A DNA stretch of 64,000 bases from Dipteris shenzhenensis (lineage: Eukaryota; Polypodiophyta; Polypodiopsida; Gleicheniales), in the NCBI GenBank assembly GCA_047967505.1, contig CM106540.1; one strand, given 5' to 3'. Positions 13,224-25,200 of this stretch are shown in pieces (positions within the stretch are counted from its first letter, which is position 1; each line of letters opens with the position of its first letter). The position numbers were made by a program, and so were the translations under genes. The notes beneath the pieces were generated by a model. That model was not told the origin of the DNA. It did no database searches and was given only the letters and a program-made list of their open reading frames with translations.

Positions 13224-16200
13224 TCTCGCGATCCAAACATGGCAGAAAAAGTCTCAGGTTTCTTTCGATGCATCACATTTGTTCTCCCAAGATGCATGGT
13301 GGATTGAACATCACGGATATTCATGTACATATTCTTGCCCACAGGGGGAAAATGTTGCTACAATTTCGGCAAGGTGATCAGCCTTGGGCTCTTATGATTA
13401 GGACTCTGGTCACTCATATCAGTATTTCTGCATTTGGTCATTGGCAACTCAATCACTGGGATTTTTAGCTGCACTGATGGCACTTTGCCTGGCTGCCCTT
13501 TTGTCTCCCGTTTGCTTCTTGACTAAAAGCATGTTCTTTCTCATCCGGAATGGAATGGACGGCAATCTTTGCTTGGGAATTCTTTGAGAGCTGAAAGCAT
13601 TCACTAGTCGAAAGTCTTTCAGCCTCCCTTGGCTTTACAGGAACCTCGACTTTCCTACTTTGTCTCGTTTAAAGGCATCACCTCGGTTGCTGATGTTATA
13701 GATGATGCTGGTACTGTGCTTCCCTTTTCTCTAGCAGCCACTACATATGGATTGGGCTCTCATTATCATCCTTTGTGGCGACAAATTACTTCTATTATTT
13801 CGCCTTTTGCTCCGATTCCTCCTTTGGAACTCCAGGACCAGCTAGAAGATTGGACTTTCACTTCTCCAGGGTCCTCTTCTCGTCCTTTGAGGCTATCTCA
13901 GATTACTGTACCTGCATTGTATAAAATCCTTTTGTCTCAACCTTGGTTTCAGAGAGAGGTGATTCTGTTTGGCGAATGCATCGCCCAGCCAAGTGGTGGA
14001 GGAAAAGATTACAGCAACTTTGGGCCTATAAAGTACCGCTTCGGCAACAGGTTTTCTTTTGGCGAGTTCTTTTGGGAGTGTTTCCATCTAGACAGCTATT
14101 AGCTCATCGACACATTGCTCCTGCACTTTGCCATAGATGTTATGCTTCTTCGGAGACTGTGCCTCACTTGTTTTGGCATTGTCTGTGCTCTCGTGAGTTT
14201 TTTGATCTGCTTTGACAGCACCTGCAAGCGAGATTTTCATCTGTTCCGTTTGGGAAGTTCTTCTAGCTATTTGGGTTTCATCCATCCAGACCGGAGTTTC
14301 ATCTTTTCTTTGTTTGGGTTCGCTACTAAGCACTATGGACTTTACGGACATATAGGAATTGTGTAGTCTTTGGTGATCCTACTTTCTCTCTGTTTGGCTT
14401 TTTTAGGCGTTCTCTGCAACAATCTTTCTTTCATTGCTTGCAAACCCGCTGCATAGATCATGAGGTCTTTCTGGCATATACTGAAATTTTCAGTTGATGT
14501 AATTGTAGCACCTTGTTTTGAGATTGCTACTCATATAATATAATTAATCAAAGATTTCACCCAAAAAAAAAAATGTGTGTGTGTGACTTTAGTTTCATCT
14601 CAGGGTTGGGGGCCGGATCCTGAGGTTGACATGCAAACTTCAGCTTTTGGGTTCTCAAATGTAAATACTTTGTAAATATGCTGTTGTACATAGAGTGTCT
14701 TACTCTCAATGTATTGGTTTAGGACACCTTTAGGAGATAGCCAACCATCGAGCTGGTTTAGAACACGTTTAGGACAGTCACAATTTCAACCACTGGGATG
14801 GTTCAGGACACTGTCACAATTTCAACCACCGGGATGGTTTAGCCTGACGGTCTACCCTTCACATATTAGACAATAACAAGTATATTGCTATTCATTTCTG
14901 AATTTCACCATTACAAAATAACAATATAGTGCTTTTCATTTTTGAATTTCACAATTTCAATCACAATTTATGTCAGTAAAACTGCTTGATGCTTGTCGTG
15001 AACCGGCATCGGGCTAGTTTAGAACAATCACATTAAGTCCAAGCCATCCTAGTCTAGAAATAGTGGTGTATGACCCAAATAGCATGATATCTTCTATGCA
15101 GGAGAGCATACTTTTCAGGAGTGGTTTTCTTGGTGAAACATGAATTACAGCCAGTGGTTGCTCTAAATGATAGTCAAGGTAGATGGTTGATTATCCAATG
15201 TCTTACACAGGGAGAAGTTTTGAGTTTGCTTCAGTTTATGCGCCACAATCCTCTCGTAGCAAAGGTTTGATTTGGGCTGATATGCAAAGTTATCCCTGGA
15301 AACAACATGCATTTATTTGTGGAGATTTTAATAATGCTCCTCAACCAGGTGATAACACATCAGGTCATACTCATATGTTAGCATCTGAGCGTCAGCATTG
15401 GTCTACTTTAGCTTATTGATTTGTGGAAAGAATCACAGCCTATGCTGCCTGGTTTTACCTTTCAACATAATGCTCAGTCTGCTTATCAACATTACAGTTC
15501 TCTCACTATCAATTTATGGGTGGATTACACGTTCACACATTCTAATCATGCTTGGAAGAAAGGGTTGGTTAAACTTCTTCCCAAGAAGCCCATTTGTAAG
15601 TCCTTAGCTGATTGGAGGCCCATTACTTTGATGGCGGTAATATATTAGATCATTACCAAAATGGTGGTTGATCGGATAAAGGAATATTTACATGATGGCC
15701 TGCACCCAGCCCAATATGGCTTTATTCCACGACGTCATATTACTCAAATGCTTATGTTGGGATTGAGTATGCCAGGTATACAGAGCAAGATGTGCTTATC
15801 CTGTAGGTAGATATTGCAAAGGCATTTGACACCATTCAATGGGACTTTATGGCTCAAACTATGCAGGCTTTGGGATTTGGTCAAAAATTGCAACACGTTA
15901 TCTTTTGGCTTTATCAAGATAGTAAAGCTGCATGCATATTATATGGAGATTTATCAAAGCCTTGGACACTTAAATGTTCAATTCGGCAAGGTTGCCCTCT
16001 GCTATTTTGTATTCTATAGCCATGCATCCAATGCTTCAATATATTGATCATTTGGTGGCGCCAAATATATTACATGGGCTGGAAATTCCTGCAAGTCACT
16101 CATTGGTTGCTCAGGCTTATGCAGATGATTCTTTCTTCATGCCAAAAAACACTCCAAGGGATCTTTCTTCACTAATGCAGGCTCTTTCTTTGAATGGACT

Positions 16201-19200
16201 GGCTGTTGGCCTACACATTAATTTTCAGAAATCCCGTTTGTTGCCATTGCACACCCAGGATTGGCAAAGGCTGCTATGGCCAGGGGAAATTGTTCCGCCA
16301 ACTCAATTGATTCATCATCTTGGATATCCTTTAGGTTGGAGCATTACTCACCGTCAACAGATTGACTAGGTTCTTGCTAAATTGAAGAAAAAACTAGAAT
16401 ATTGGAAATTGGCTACTTGGCCGCCGCTGCATGTCCGACTTCGCATTGTTCAGTCTATCTTGGTGGCTTATATTTAGTTTTATCTGCCATTGATTTTTTT
16501 CACTAAGAAGGATTTGTCTTCCTTCATGTCCACGATTATGCGAATTTTCTGGTGGTCAAAGCATGGGAAGAAAAGCTTGCGGATTCTTCCAGTACAGAGA
16601 TTGTGCTCGCCCAAATTGCATGGAGGGTTGAATATTCTTAATATACATGTGCACATTTTAGCTCACAAAGGCAAAATGATGCTTCAGTTTCTTCAAGATG
16701 ATCAGCCTTGGGATGCTATGATGCATTCCTTACTGGTTCACATCACCACTACTACAGTTGCTTTTTGGCAACCCACGCAGTGGGATTTTCTTTTGGGCTG
16801 CATTGAAGGCAAAATCAAAGGTTTCCCTATGGTTTCTCAGATGTTTTTTGATTGGAAGCATATTCTTTCCCACTTGGCAGGTGCAATGCCCAGATCTGAT
16901 TAGCTCTGTCTGACACCCAAGGTGGTGATAATTTGCCTTCTCAACCCCAAGCATGTTCCTCTTTTTTGTTGCAATGTTCCCAAAATTACTCCACAACCGC
17001 TCAACAGGCGAAGAGCTAGCCCCCTGGCTGAGTATACGAATGGCCATACCCTGCAAGAATGGAGTATCTGCCCCATAGTCCTCCCAACAATGAGCGGAGG
17101 AAATCTTGAACCTGTCTTCCTGTGCATCCTCCAATCCAAATAACCCTTTTCCTTGCCTATAAAATGGCAGCTCCTCTCGTATCTTCCTCCTATCATCTGC
17201 ACTTGGGACAAGTCGTCTCAATACCTTCTCCCATCCTTGCACCACCTCCTTATCTGTTTCTTGCCCCTTGCCCTGGTTGCTACCCCTACTTGAGCCCACA
17301 TAGCCCCCTTTGCACATCCTTCCCTTCGAAGCTATAGTCACTCCCATGAACCACACCCCCGTAAACTATATAGTATGCTCTAGTATATTCTACAATCTAT
17401 CTAGTAATTGGTTTCAACTTTGAGCTTTCAGTTTTGAGTTGAATCTCTTTATGTATTATGTAGTTCCATTTATGATGTATGTCATGACAAGAGAAATCAC
17501 TACTCCGTGATTAGTAGACATTAAAGCATTATTACATATTATATGCCAATGGTGTAGCATGTATTTGTATTTATGATGGACACCGACCGATTTGTTATTG
17601 CGGTGGATCATCTCAGTAGATAGAGCTAGTTGAGCTGTAGCCACTGCTTTAGACGGCATCAAATTTGGACATGTGACACTTTTTCTATTAATAAAAATGT
17701 GCACACACGTGTTTAGGTCCTAGGGGCAATAGGAAGGGAAGGGTACATTAAGATGCATTCAATGGTAGATGCATGGGTCATAGGCTAAGGGTAGGGGTAA
17801 ATGGGAAGATAGAACTTGAGTGATCTCCAAGGGACATTAATGAAAGGGTATCACCCTTCATTGTGAATCTCACATAGCATTCTATATTCACCTTGCATTC
17901 ATCCGCCATCTCTCTTCCACCTTCCATGTAGGTTGAAAAGAGAAACAAGTACTCTCACGAGGTCGCTCTTCCCCCATTGGAGGGCCAATTGGCATTCAAA
18001 TTTTGCATGCATTGCACACATTCGCATTCTCAAGAAGTCTAGTTCTTCACATTTGGTATCAGAGCAATGGAAATCCACCACCGGGACAGCAGAAGAGCGT
18101 GCAAGACAGAGCCATGATAGCAAGCGTGAGCGTAGAAGAAGACTACACACGCGGGAGGGAGCTGTGCGAGCAAGAACAGGCGGGAAGGCGCCGCGTGAAA
18201 AAGGCGCATGCGTGGCAGGAAGAGGCGCACGTGCCGGCAGAGATCTACACGGATAGGGACGCGCGAAGTGAAGAGCAGCTCCGCTGCATGCCCGGGAACA
18301 ACACAAGCCTCTTCAATAGCCTTGCACAGTGGTCCACATCTTCCATGTGGGCAGTGTTGGTCTTGGTTGAGATGGGGTTGCTTCTCAAACATTCGTGGCT
18401 CGGCTCTTTAGTGTGAAAGGGTCATCCTCAAAGTTGCATCCCGTGGTAGCAAAAATATGTATAGGGCATTCTTATCTAATTTTGGTTTGCTTCTCTTTGA
18501 GCTCCTCTGAGAAGTAAGCTCCTGCGAGCCTCCCCCTCCCCTCCCGCACCTCTACCTCCCTTAGCTCCTCCTCCTCACCTCGCCGCTGCCGCCGCCCCCC
18601 CCTCGCACCTCCGCCTCACCCCCCCCCGCTTCACTCCCTGCCTCTCTGTCCTCACCCCCTCGCACCTCCGCCTCACCCCCTCGCACCTCCACCTCACCCC
18701 TCGCCGCTGCCTCTCCGCCCTCACCCCCCTCGCATCACCGCCTCACCCCCGCTTCACACCGCCTCCCCCTCGCTACGCCCACCCCCCCCTCGCCGTTCCG
18801 TCTCACCCCCCCCTCGCCCCCCCGCTCCACCCTCCCCGCCGCCCACTCCGCCCTTCCCCGCCCCCCCGCTTCGCCCCCCCGCCCCTCGTCACACCACCCC
18901 CGCCCCCTCCCGCCCCTTCGCCCTTCCGCTCCACCCCCGCCCTTTCCACTCCGCCCCGCCCTTCCGCCCCCGCCCACCCCGCCCTTCCGCTCCACCCCGT
19001 CCCGCTCCACCCCGTCCCCTCCGCCCCGCTTTTCCACTCCGCCCCCCTCCCGCCCTCCCGCCCCGCTCCGCCTCTCCCCCGCTCCCGCTCCCGCCTCCTC
19101 ACCTCACCCGCTCTCCGTCCTCACTCCTCCATCCCGCGCCACCATCCGTCTTCTTCACACCCAGGCTCCACCCTCCCGCATCTATCCCCCCTTTTTCTGG

Positions 19201-22200
19201 GTGGTAGCCTCTTCTTCATCGGAAGCCTCGCAGTTTGTCTTGGCGGTATGGCGGCTCCCTGCCCGGAACCGGAGGCCCAGTCGGACCCTCCCTCTCCAGA
19301 TGCCTACCGCGTCATCCTGACAGAGCAACAATCATCTCGGGTTCAGGAGGTTGCCAAAGACTTTGCCCTTACCTCTGTGTATGGCAGAGTCATTGGACAT
19401 TCCCCCTCCAGATCAGCCATCAGGGACTGGCTCCAGTCCACTCTCATGCTAGAGGACGGCCATATCGAGGAGGTGGCCCTTATGGGAAGGGGCATCTTCT
19501 GGCTCAAACTCTCCAATGCGAAAGCTGCGAGCAACCTGATTGCTGGCTCCCCCACGTCGGTGGATGGAAAGATTATCATGATAGTCCCGTGGCACCGTGG
19601 ATTCAGCGCAGCGGATTTTGATGTTCGGTTCCGTATACCTCGCCATCCAGTGACGCTAGTTTTTCCAGGTCTTGCTGCTGAGCTGCGGCCGATTGTCAGC
19701 GACCTGGGCTCCCACTTTGGCTGGGTTATGCACGACACTTTCGCCGATGCGGTGACTACGGCAGGAGCCCCCCGAGTCCGTGTGGCTGTGGCGGATCCTG
19801 CGACTCTCCCTGCAGTGATCGAGATCGTGACAGATGCCGGCAGCATCACCTAGAGCATGGTAGTCACCGGACAGCCAGGCCAGTGCCTGAGGTGTCACGG
19901 CTTTGGGCACCTGGCGGCTGTTTGTCCACGATTCGCCAGCTCTTCTCGGCCTCCCCCGCCCCCTCCCTCTCCACCCCCTCCCCCCCCTCCCGGCAGCCAC
20001 GTCAGGAGGAGCAGAGGCAGCCGGAGTCCGGTCCAGAGTTAGCGGGCGGTTGGACTGAGGTTAGAAGGAAAAGAGGAAAGAACAAGAAGATTTCTGATAA
20101 AGGCAAGGAGGCAGAGGTTACCCAACCTGCAACAGCACCTTAGAGACCTGACAGGCAGCCGCCCTAGGGACCTGGGAGAGCTTCTTCTTCGACGGTAGCC
20201 CACCCTTCACAGCCTCAGGTCCCCCTCTCTTCCGTTCCCCAGCCTCTTTCCACTCAGTCTCAGCCCCTCCCCCAGCTGCACCCCACTGCTCCCGACCCGC
20301 AGCTTCAACCCCCGCCTCTTCCTCCTCAGTCTCCTCCTCCTCCTTCTCAGCCCCAGTTCCAGATGCATCCCCATCCCCCCCCCGCCTCTCTCAGCTCTCC
20401 TGCAGAGTTAGCTGCACCGACGGCTCCTCAGCCGAGGGCAGCCCCCGCTCCCTCTCCTCCTCCTCCTCCGCTAGTCGCCCCCGAGGAGTCTGAGTCGCCT
20501 ATCCCCCAGCCTCCTCCCCCTCCCCCTCCACTGGCAGGACACCCTGAGTCTACACCACCACTGGAGCAGGCTTCTCTGTCCGCTAGCCTCTCAGTGGCAG
20601 ACTCTGATGGGCCTCAGCTTCAGGAGAGAGAGCTTCCTCGCAACTTTTACAGATCTGGCCCCTGGGACTACTTGGATGTGGCCGACCTCGGGACCTTCCC
20701 TGCTTGCCTCGACATCAGTATCTTCCTGCTCCGCAAAGGGGCGGATGGGAAGATAGCCGCCTTGGCTCCTAGGGATGGCCCTAGCTTTGCTTTCACGTTC
20801 CTCAGCGACGGCACCGAGACTTGGACAGACGACTCGGTCTGGGAGGCTCTCAGGGAGCAAACGCACGCTCAAGTTTGCTCCTGGATAGGCCCGTCCGGTG
20901 GGCAGCTTCTCGAGACTCAGTGGTCCGAGGGTGACGTGCGCCTGCGGTGGCGTTGCGCCGCCAAACGCTTCAGACTGATTGTGATCCTCAGGCCCCCCCT
21001 ATCTTGGCCCCTCCCCCAGGATGTCAGAGCCTGGACTCCTCAGAAACTCCGAGCCTTCTACGGGATGACTACTTCAGAGATCTCGAGCTGGCTCGAGAAA
21101 GCTTTCGCTCATGGCACCAAAGGCCTCTCGCCTTTGCTGAAGGTGTTGAAGAACGGGCAGGACGACCCCGCCTCCCCCTCCAAACCTTCTCATAAGCGTC
21201 AGCGCCTCCACTCCGATATGTCAGCTTCTTCTTCGACTTCGACCGCGAGCAGACAGTTGTTCGCATCCTCCCAGTCCTCACCATGAGCCTACACCTCGTA
21301 TCCTGGAATGTGAACGGGTTTCACTCTTCTGGCACCCGTGGTCCTAGGAAGCTCATTTTGAGACAGGAACTTCAGCCAGCAGTGATTGGTCGTTTGGATG
21401 TACTTCTGCTCCAGGAGCACAAGCTTTCTGCGGCTCACTCCCGTAGATGCGGGAAGATTCTCCCTGGACGCTCTCACACTTATTGGGAGCCCTCGATCGG
21501 CGCACTGGGGAGGAGTGGTGGTGTCTGTACTTCCGTGTGCGAGCAACTAGCCCAGGGAGTTTTCGGTCATGGCACGTTGATCCCAGGCCGTGCCCTTTGG
21601 GTAGGCCTGGAACTGGAGGGTTCCAGAGTAGGAATCCTCAACATTTATGCTCCCACAGACCTCCGTTGCAGAGCCACCTTCTGGAGGACACTTACAGGGA
21701 TTCTCCCAGACATGGATTCCTGGATTGTTGGAGGTGACTTCAACAATCTGGAGACCGTGGAGGACCAGCAGGGCAGAGGACCGGAGTTTACAGGTATGTC
21801 TCAGGCAGAGCAGTCCGCTTGGGACTCTTTTATCTTTGCGACAGGAGGTAGGGACAGTTGGAGAGACCCGTCCTTCCGGCGTTGGCACGGGAGCTTGGAC
21901 TTCTCGTGGGGCTTCCGCAGGGAAGGAGGCAGACTCCTAGAGAGGCTGGATAGATTTTATGTTAGTGATTGGGCCATCAGCACAGGCGGTCAGGCGGGTA
22001 TAGTTCCAGGGACGACACTTTCCGACCATGCGCCCGTGCTCTTATCATTAGACTCGGCAGTTCAGGCCCTTCCCCCCCGCTCATGCCGGATTCCCGACTC
22101 CATTTTCTCGAGGGTGGACGTGCGCAGCAGAATTTGCAATCTATGGGACAGAGATTGGGGTGAGTGCGTGGATCTGGTTGATTCGGTGGCGCAGGCTTTA

Positions 22201-25200
22201 CAGGAGTCCAGCCAGATTTGCCAGCTCGCAGCCCTACAGGTTCGACAGGAATGGTGGGGTAGAGAGAGAGATCTTCAGAGGGACCTCGCCTCCATCCAGC
22301 GACTCCAGCAGGCAGCCCCGGGCTCGGAGGAGCTTCGGATCCAGGCCCTTCGAGCCAGAGCCCTTCTTGAGGAGACCCTCCAGCGCCGTTCAGAGTTTTC
22401 CTATCACGCCTCTCTCTCCTTCTGGGCTCGGAAGGGTGACCGGCTGTGCAGGGAGTTCTTCAGGACGCATGGCCAGAGAGCAGCAGGTGACCAGCTTCGA
22501 AGTCTCAGGACAGCGGAGAGGCACATCGTTACGGATCCGGGTGAGGTCTTGGGGTTGGCTACCGACTTCTACAGGACCCTTTTCCAGCAGGAGCCGCTTG
22601 CCCCTCGCACTCGACGTTCCCGTGAGGAGGTGTGGAGGCACACTCCATCCCTGGTCCAGCCCAGCATGCAGGCGACGTTGTTGGCACCGTTCACCACGGA
22701 TGAGATGTTGGAGGCCTTGATGGCCATCGACGGGCAGAAATGCCCGGGTGAGGACGGGCTATCCCGGGCATTCTTCACCTCCTTCTGGGATCAGATCCAT
22801 CAGCCCCTCCTAGCAGCTTTTCAGAGGATTTTCAGCAGCGGTTATATGCCAGAGAGCCTCTCCTCGGGACTGATTTGCCTCATCCCGAAGGGAGGAGATA
22901 GACAGGAGATCCGTCAGTGGCGCCCGATCACCCTCCTTACCACTGCCTACAAAATCCTTGCCAAGATGATCAGTGCCAGAGTTCGGCCTCTACTTCCAGA
23001 CTTCATTCATGACACTCAGACAGGCTTTGTCCAGGATCGCAGTATCCTGGATAATGTCTTCACCTTCTCAGAGGCGGCGGAGTGGGCTCAGCACAGTGGA
23101 TCACACCTAGCCATCCTACTTCTCGACTTTGAGAAGCCCTACGATCGAGTGGACTGGTCCCTTCTGGAGGGGACTTTGGAGCGACTAGGTTTCCCAGCAG
23201 GATGGATTCAGGGTATTTCAGCGTTGTACAGGACAGCTTCTAGCAGGGTCATCATTGGCGCCAGGATGGGTGAGCGCTTTAGTTTGGAGAGATCAGTGCG
23301 TCAGGGCTGCCCCTTGCTCCTTACCTGTTCCTCTTCTTCGCTGAGGCCATGACTTACTACCTTCGAGCGAGGTCTACTGGGATCAGGGGTGTTCGCCTTC
23401 CACTCCGGGAGGACACGGAGCTCCTGGACTCGGAGTATGCGGATGACACAGCCCTGTATGTCCAGGACGATGAGATGATGCTGGAGAGGGTGAGGTTGGC
23501 CCTAGAGGTCTTCTGTTCGGCTGCTGGTGCGAAAATCAACTGGAACAAATCAGTTGGTTTTCTCACAGATCCCGAGGCGTGCTCTCAGTGGGGGAGGTTT
23601 TTGGGTTTCAGGTGGATCCCGCGGGGACAAACAGCTAGATATCTTGGTTTTCAGGTCAGCCTGGATATCACGCCAGCTCAGCAGTTTCTCCCGGTGCTAG
23701 ATTCCATCCGACAGAAGCTGGCTTTCTGGAGCACTGCTAAGCTCTCCCTTGCAGGTCGTGCCCTGGTAGTCAACCAGGTCCTCCTAGCCACGGCTTGGTA
23801 TGTCGCTTCCTGTTGGTGTTTCTCGAGATCCAGCGTGGCACAGCTTAGGAGGTTGGTTCGGAACTTCCTTTGGTCCGGGGAGGATGGCCTCAGAGATACC
23901 AGAGCCAGGGTTGCTTGGCAGACAGTCATTCTTCCGCAGGCTGAGGGTGGCCTGGGGATCATCGATCCAGAGCTTTAGAGTCAGGCCCTGTTAGGCAAGC
24001 TAGTCATCCGCGGTTTGACCCCGGGGGGGCAGACGTGGAAGATGCTACTTCAGCAGGGGGTCGGTTCTTGTGTCCCGCGCCGAGGTGGAGACTGGCTTCC
24101 GTCCCTCAGGTGGATCTTCACTTCCGCCCCGCTCCCCACTCGTTCGTAGCCTCCTCATGGTTTGGAGGCGGCTCCGCCTCAGTCTCATTCAGTCCCCTCC
24201 TAGCTGTCAGGAGGAGATCGATCGCCAGCCGCTTATCTGGAATGATCAGGTCAGAGATGCCGAGGGCCTTCAGTTGGGGGAGAGATCACACATCAAGTGG
24301 GATGGCTGGATGCGGGGGCCAGCCCGGTCCCTTCGAGTTTGGAGGGACACGTACAGACATTTGGAGACGGCTGATCTCGCAGACGCAGCTGGAGGTGCCC
24401 GTGGAGCCCAGGCGAGACGTACGGAGATCGACGGCGCGATCCAAGCGGATTGGTTGGTTCCACCTGAGCTTCAGATCCTCATGCCTGGTGATGACCGTTG
24501 GCTGGGACAGTTCACCCCCCGTGGCATCCCGCTGGTGGTCGCAGGACGTATGGACGACTCCTCTGTTTCCTTCTTCGCGGTTCTGGGGGATGGACGACTC
24601 AGGAGAGAGGATGCGCTCATCGACCCCCTACTCCCATGGCAGAGGGTTCGGGTCGTAGGCCTCATGGGGAAGGTCTGGTGGACCGATCCTAGCATAGAGC
24701 AGGATCAGCTGCAGCTTTGGCGACTCTGGCTCTGGGAGGGGCGGGCCTTGTCAGAGCTTGACTGGGATCCAGGAGAGTGGAGATGGCCAGAGACTGTGAC
24801 AGGTCAGGGACCGACCTCTTTCTTTGCCTATAGCACGACTTTGGGCAGGCGAGTTCTTGGGAGGATGCAGAGCCGCCCTCCCACCCAGCGGCCCAGCTGG
24901 TATGCACAGGGTATTTCCCGGTTCTTTTTGCAGGCCTTCTGGAAGGCCTTGTGGGAGAGCTGGAGGCCGCGGAAGATCTCCTACTTCCTGTGGCTTCTTG
25001 CCCACAAAGGTCTTCCAGTGGGGAGCTGGTTGCGGCAGATAGGCCAGGACGGACGTTGTCAGATCTATCATGAGGATGAGGAGTCACCAAAACACTGCCT
25101 GTGGAGTTGCACTCGCGCCCAGGAAGTGTGGAGGTGGACTTTCGGGATTCTTACTCGCGCAGCACCGGAGCTAGGATTGATCACTTGGGGCGCGTTCTGT

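Noticed and set aside
12943-13468. Ser/Leu and Arg/Glu repeat proteins of about 150 residues
   Set aside because: Pure products of the (TC)n/(GA)n microsatellite. Only the plus-strand end ([11 protein letters not shown]...) is real LINE coding.
18735-19102. Long minus-strand Gly/Arg/Glu-rich open frames in the C-rich tract
   Set aside because: They arise from extreme composition (G-rich strand without stops). There is no start context, domain or codon pattern, and the tract is the leader of LINE-A.
19851-23978. Possible UAG recoding in LINE-A because all stops are TAG
   Set aside because: argJ and the other frames use the standard code, LINE-B has CAG at a matching site, and frameshifts occur as well. 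Decay explains it better.
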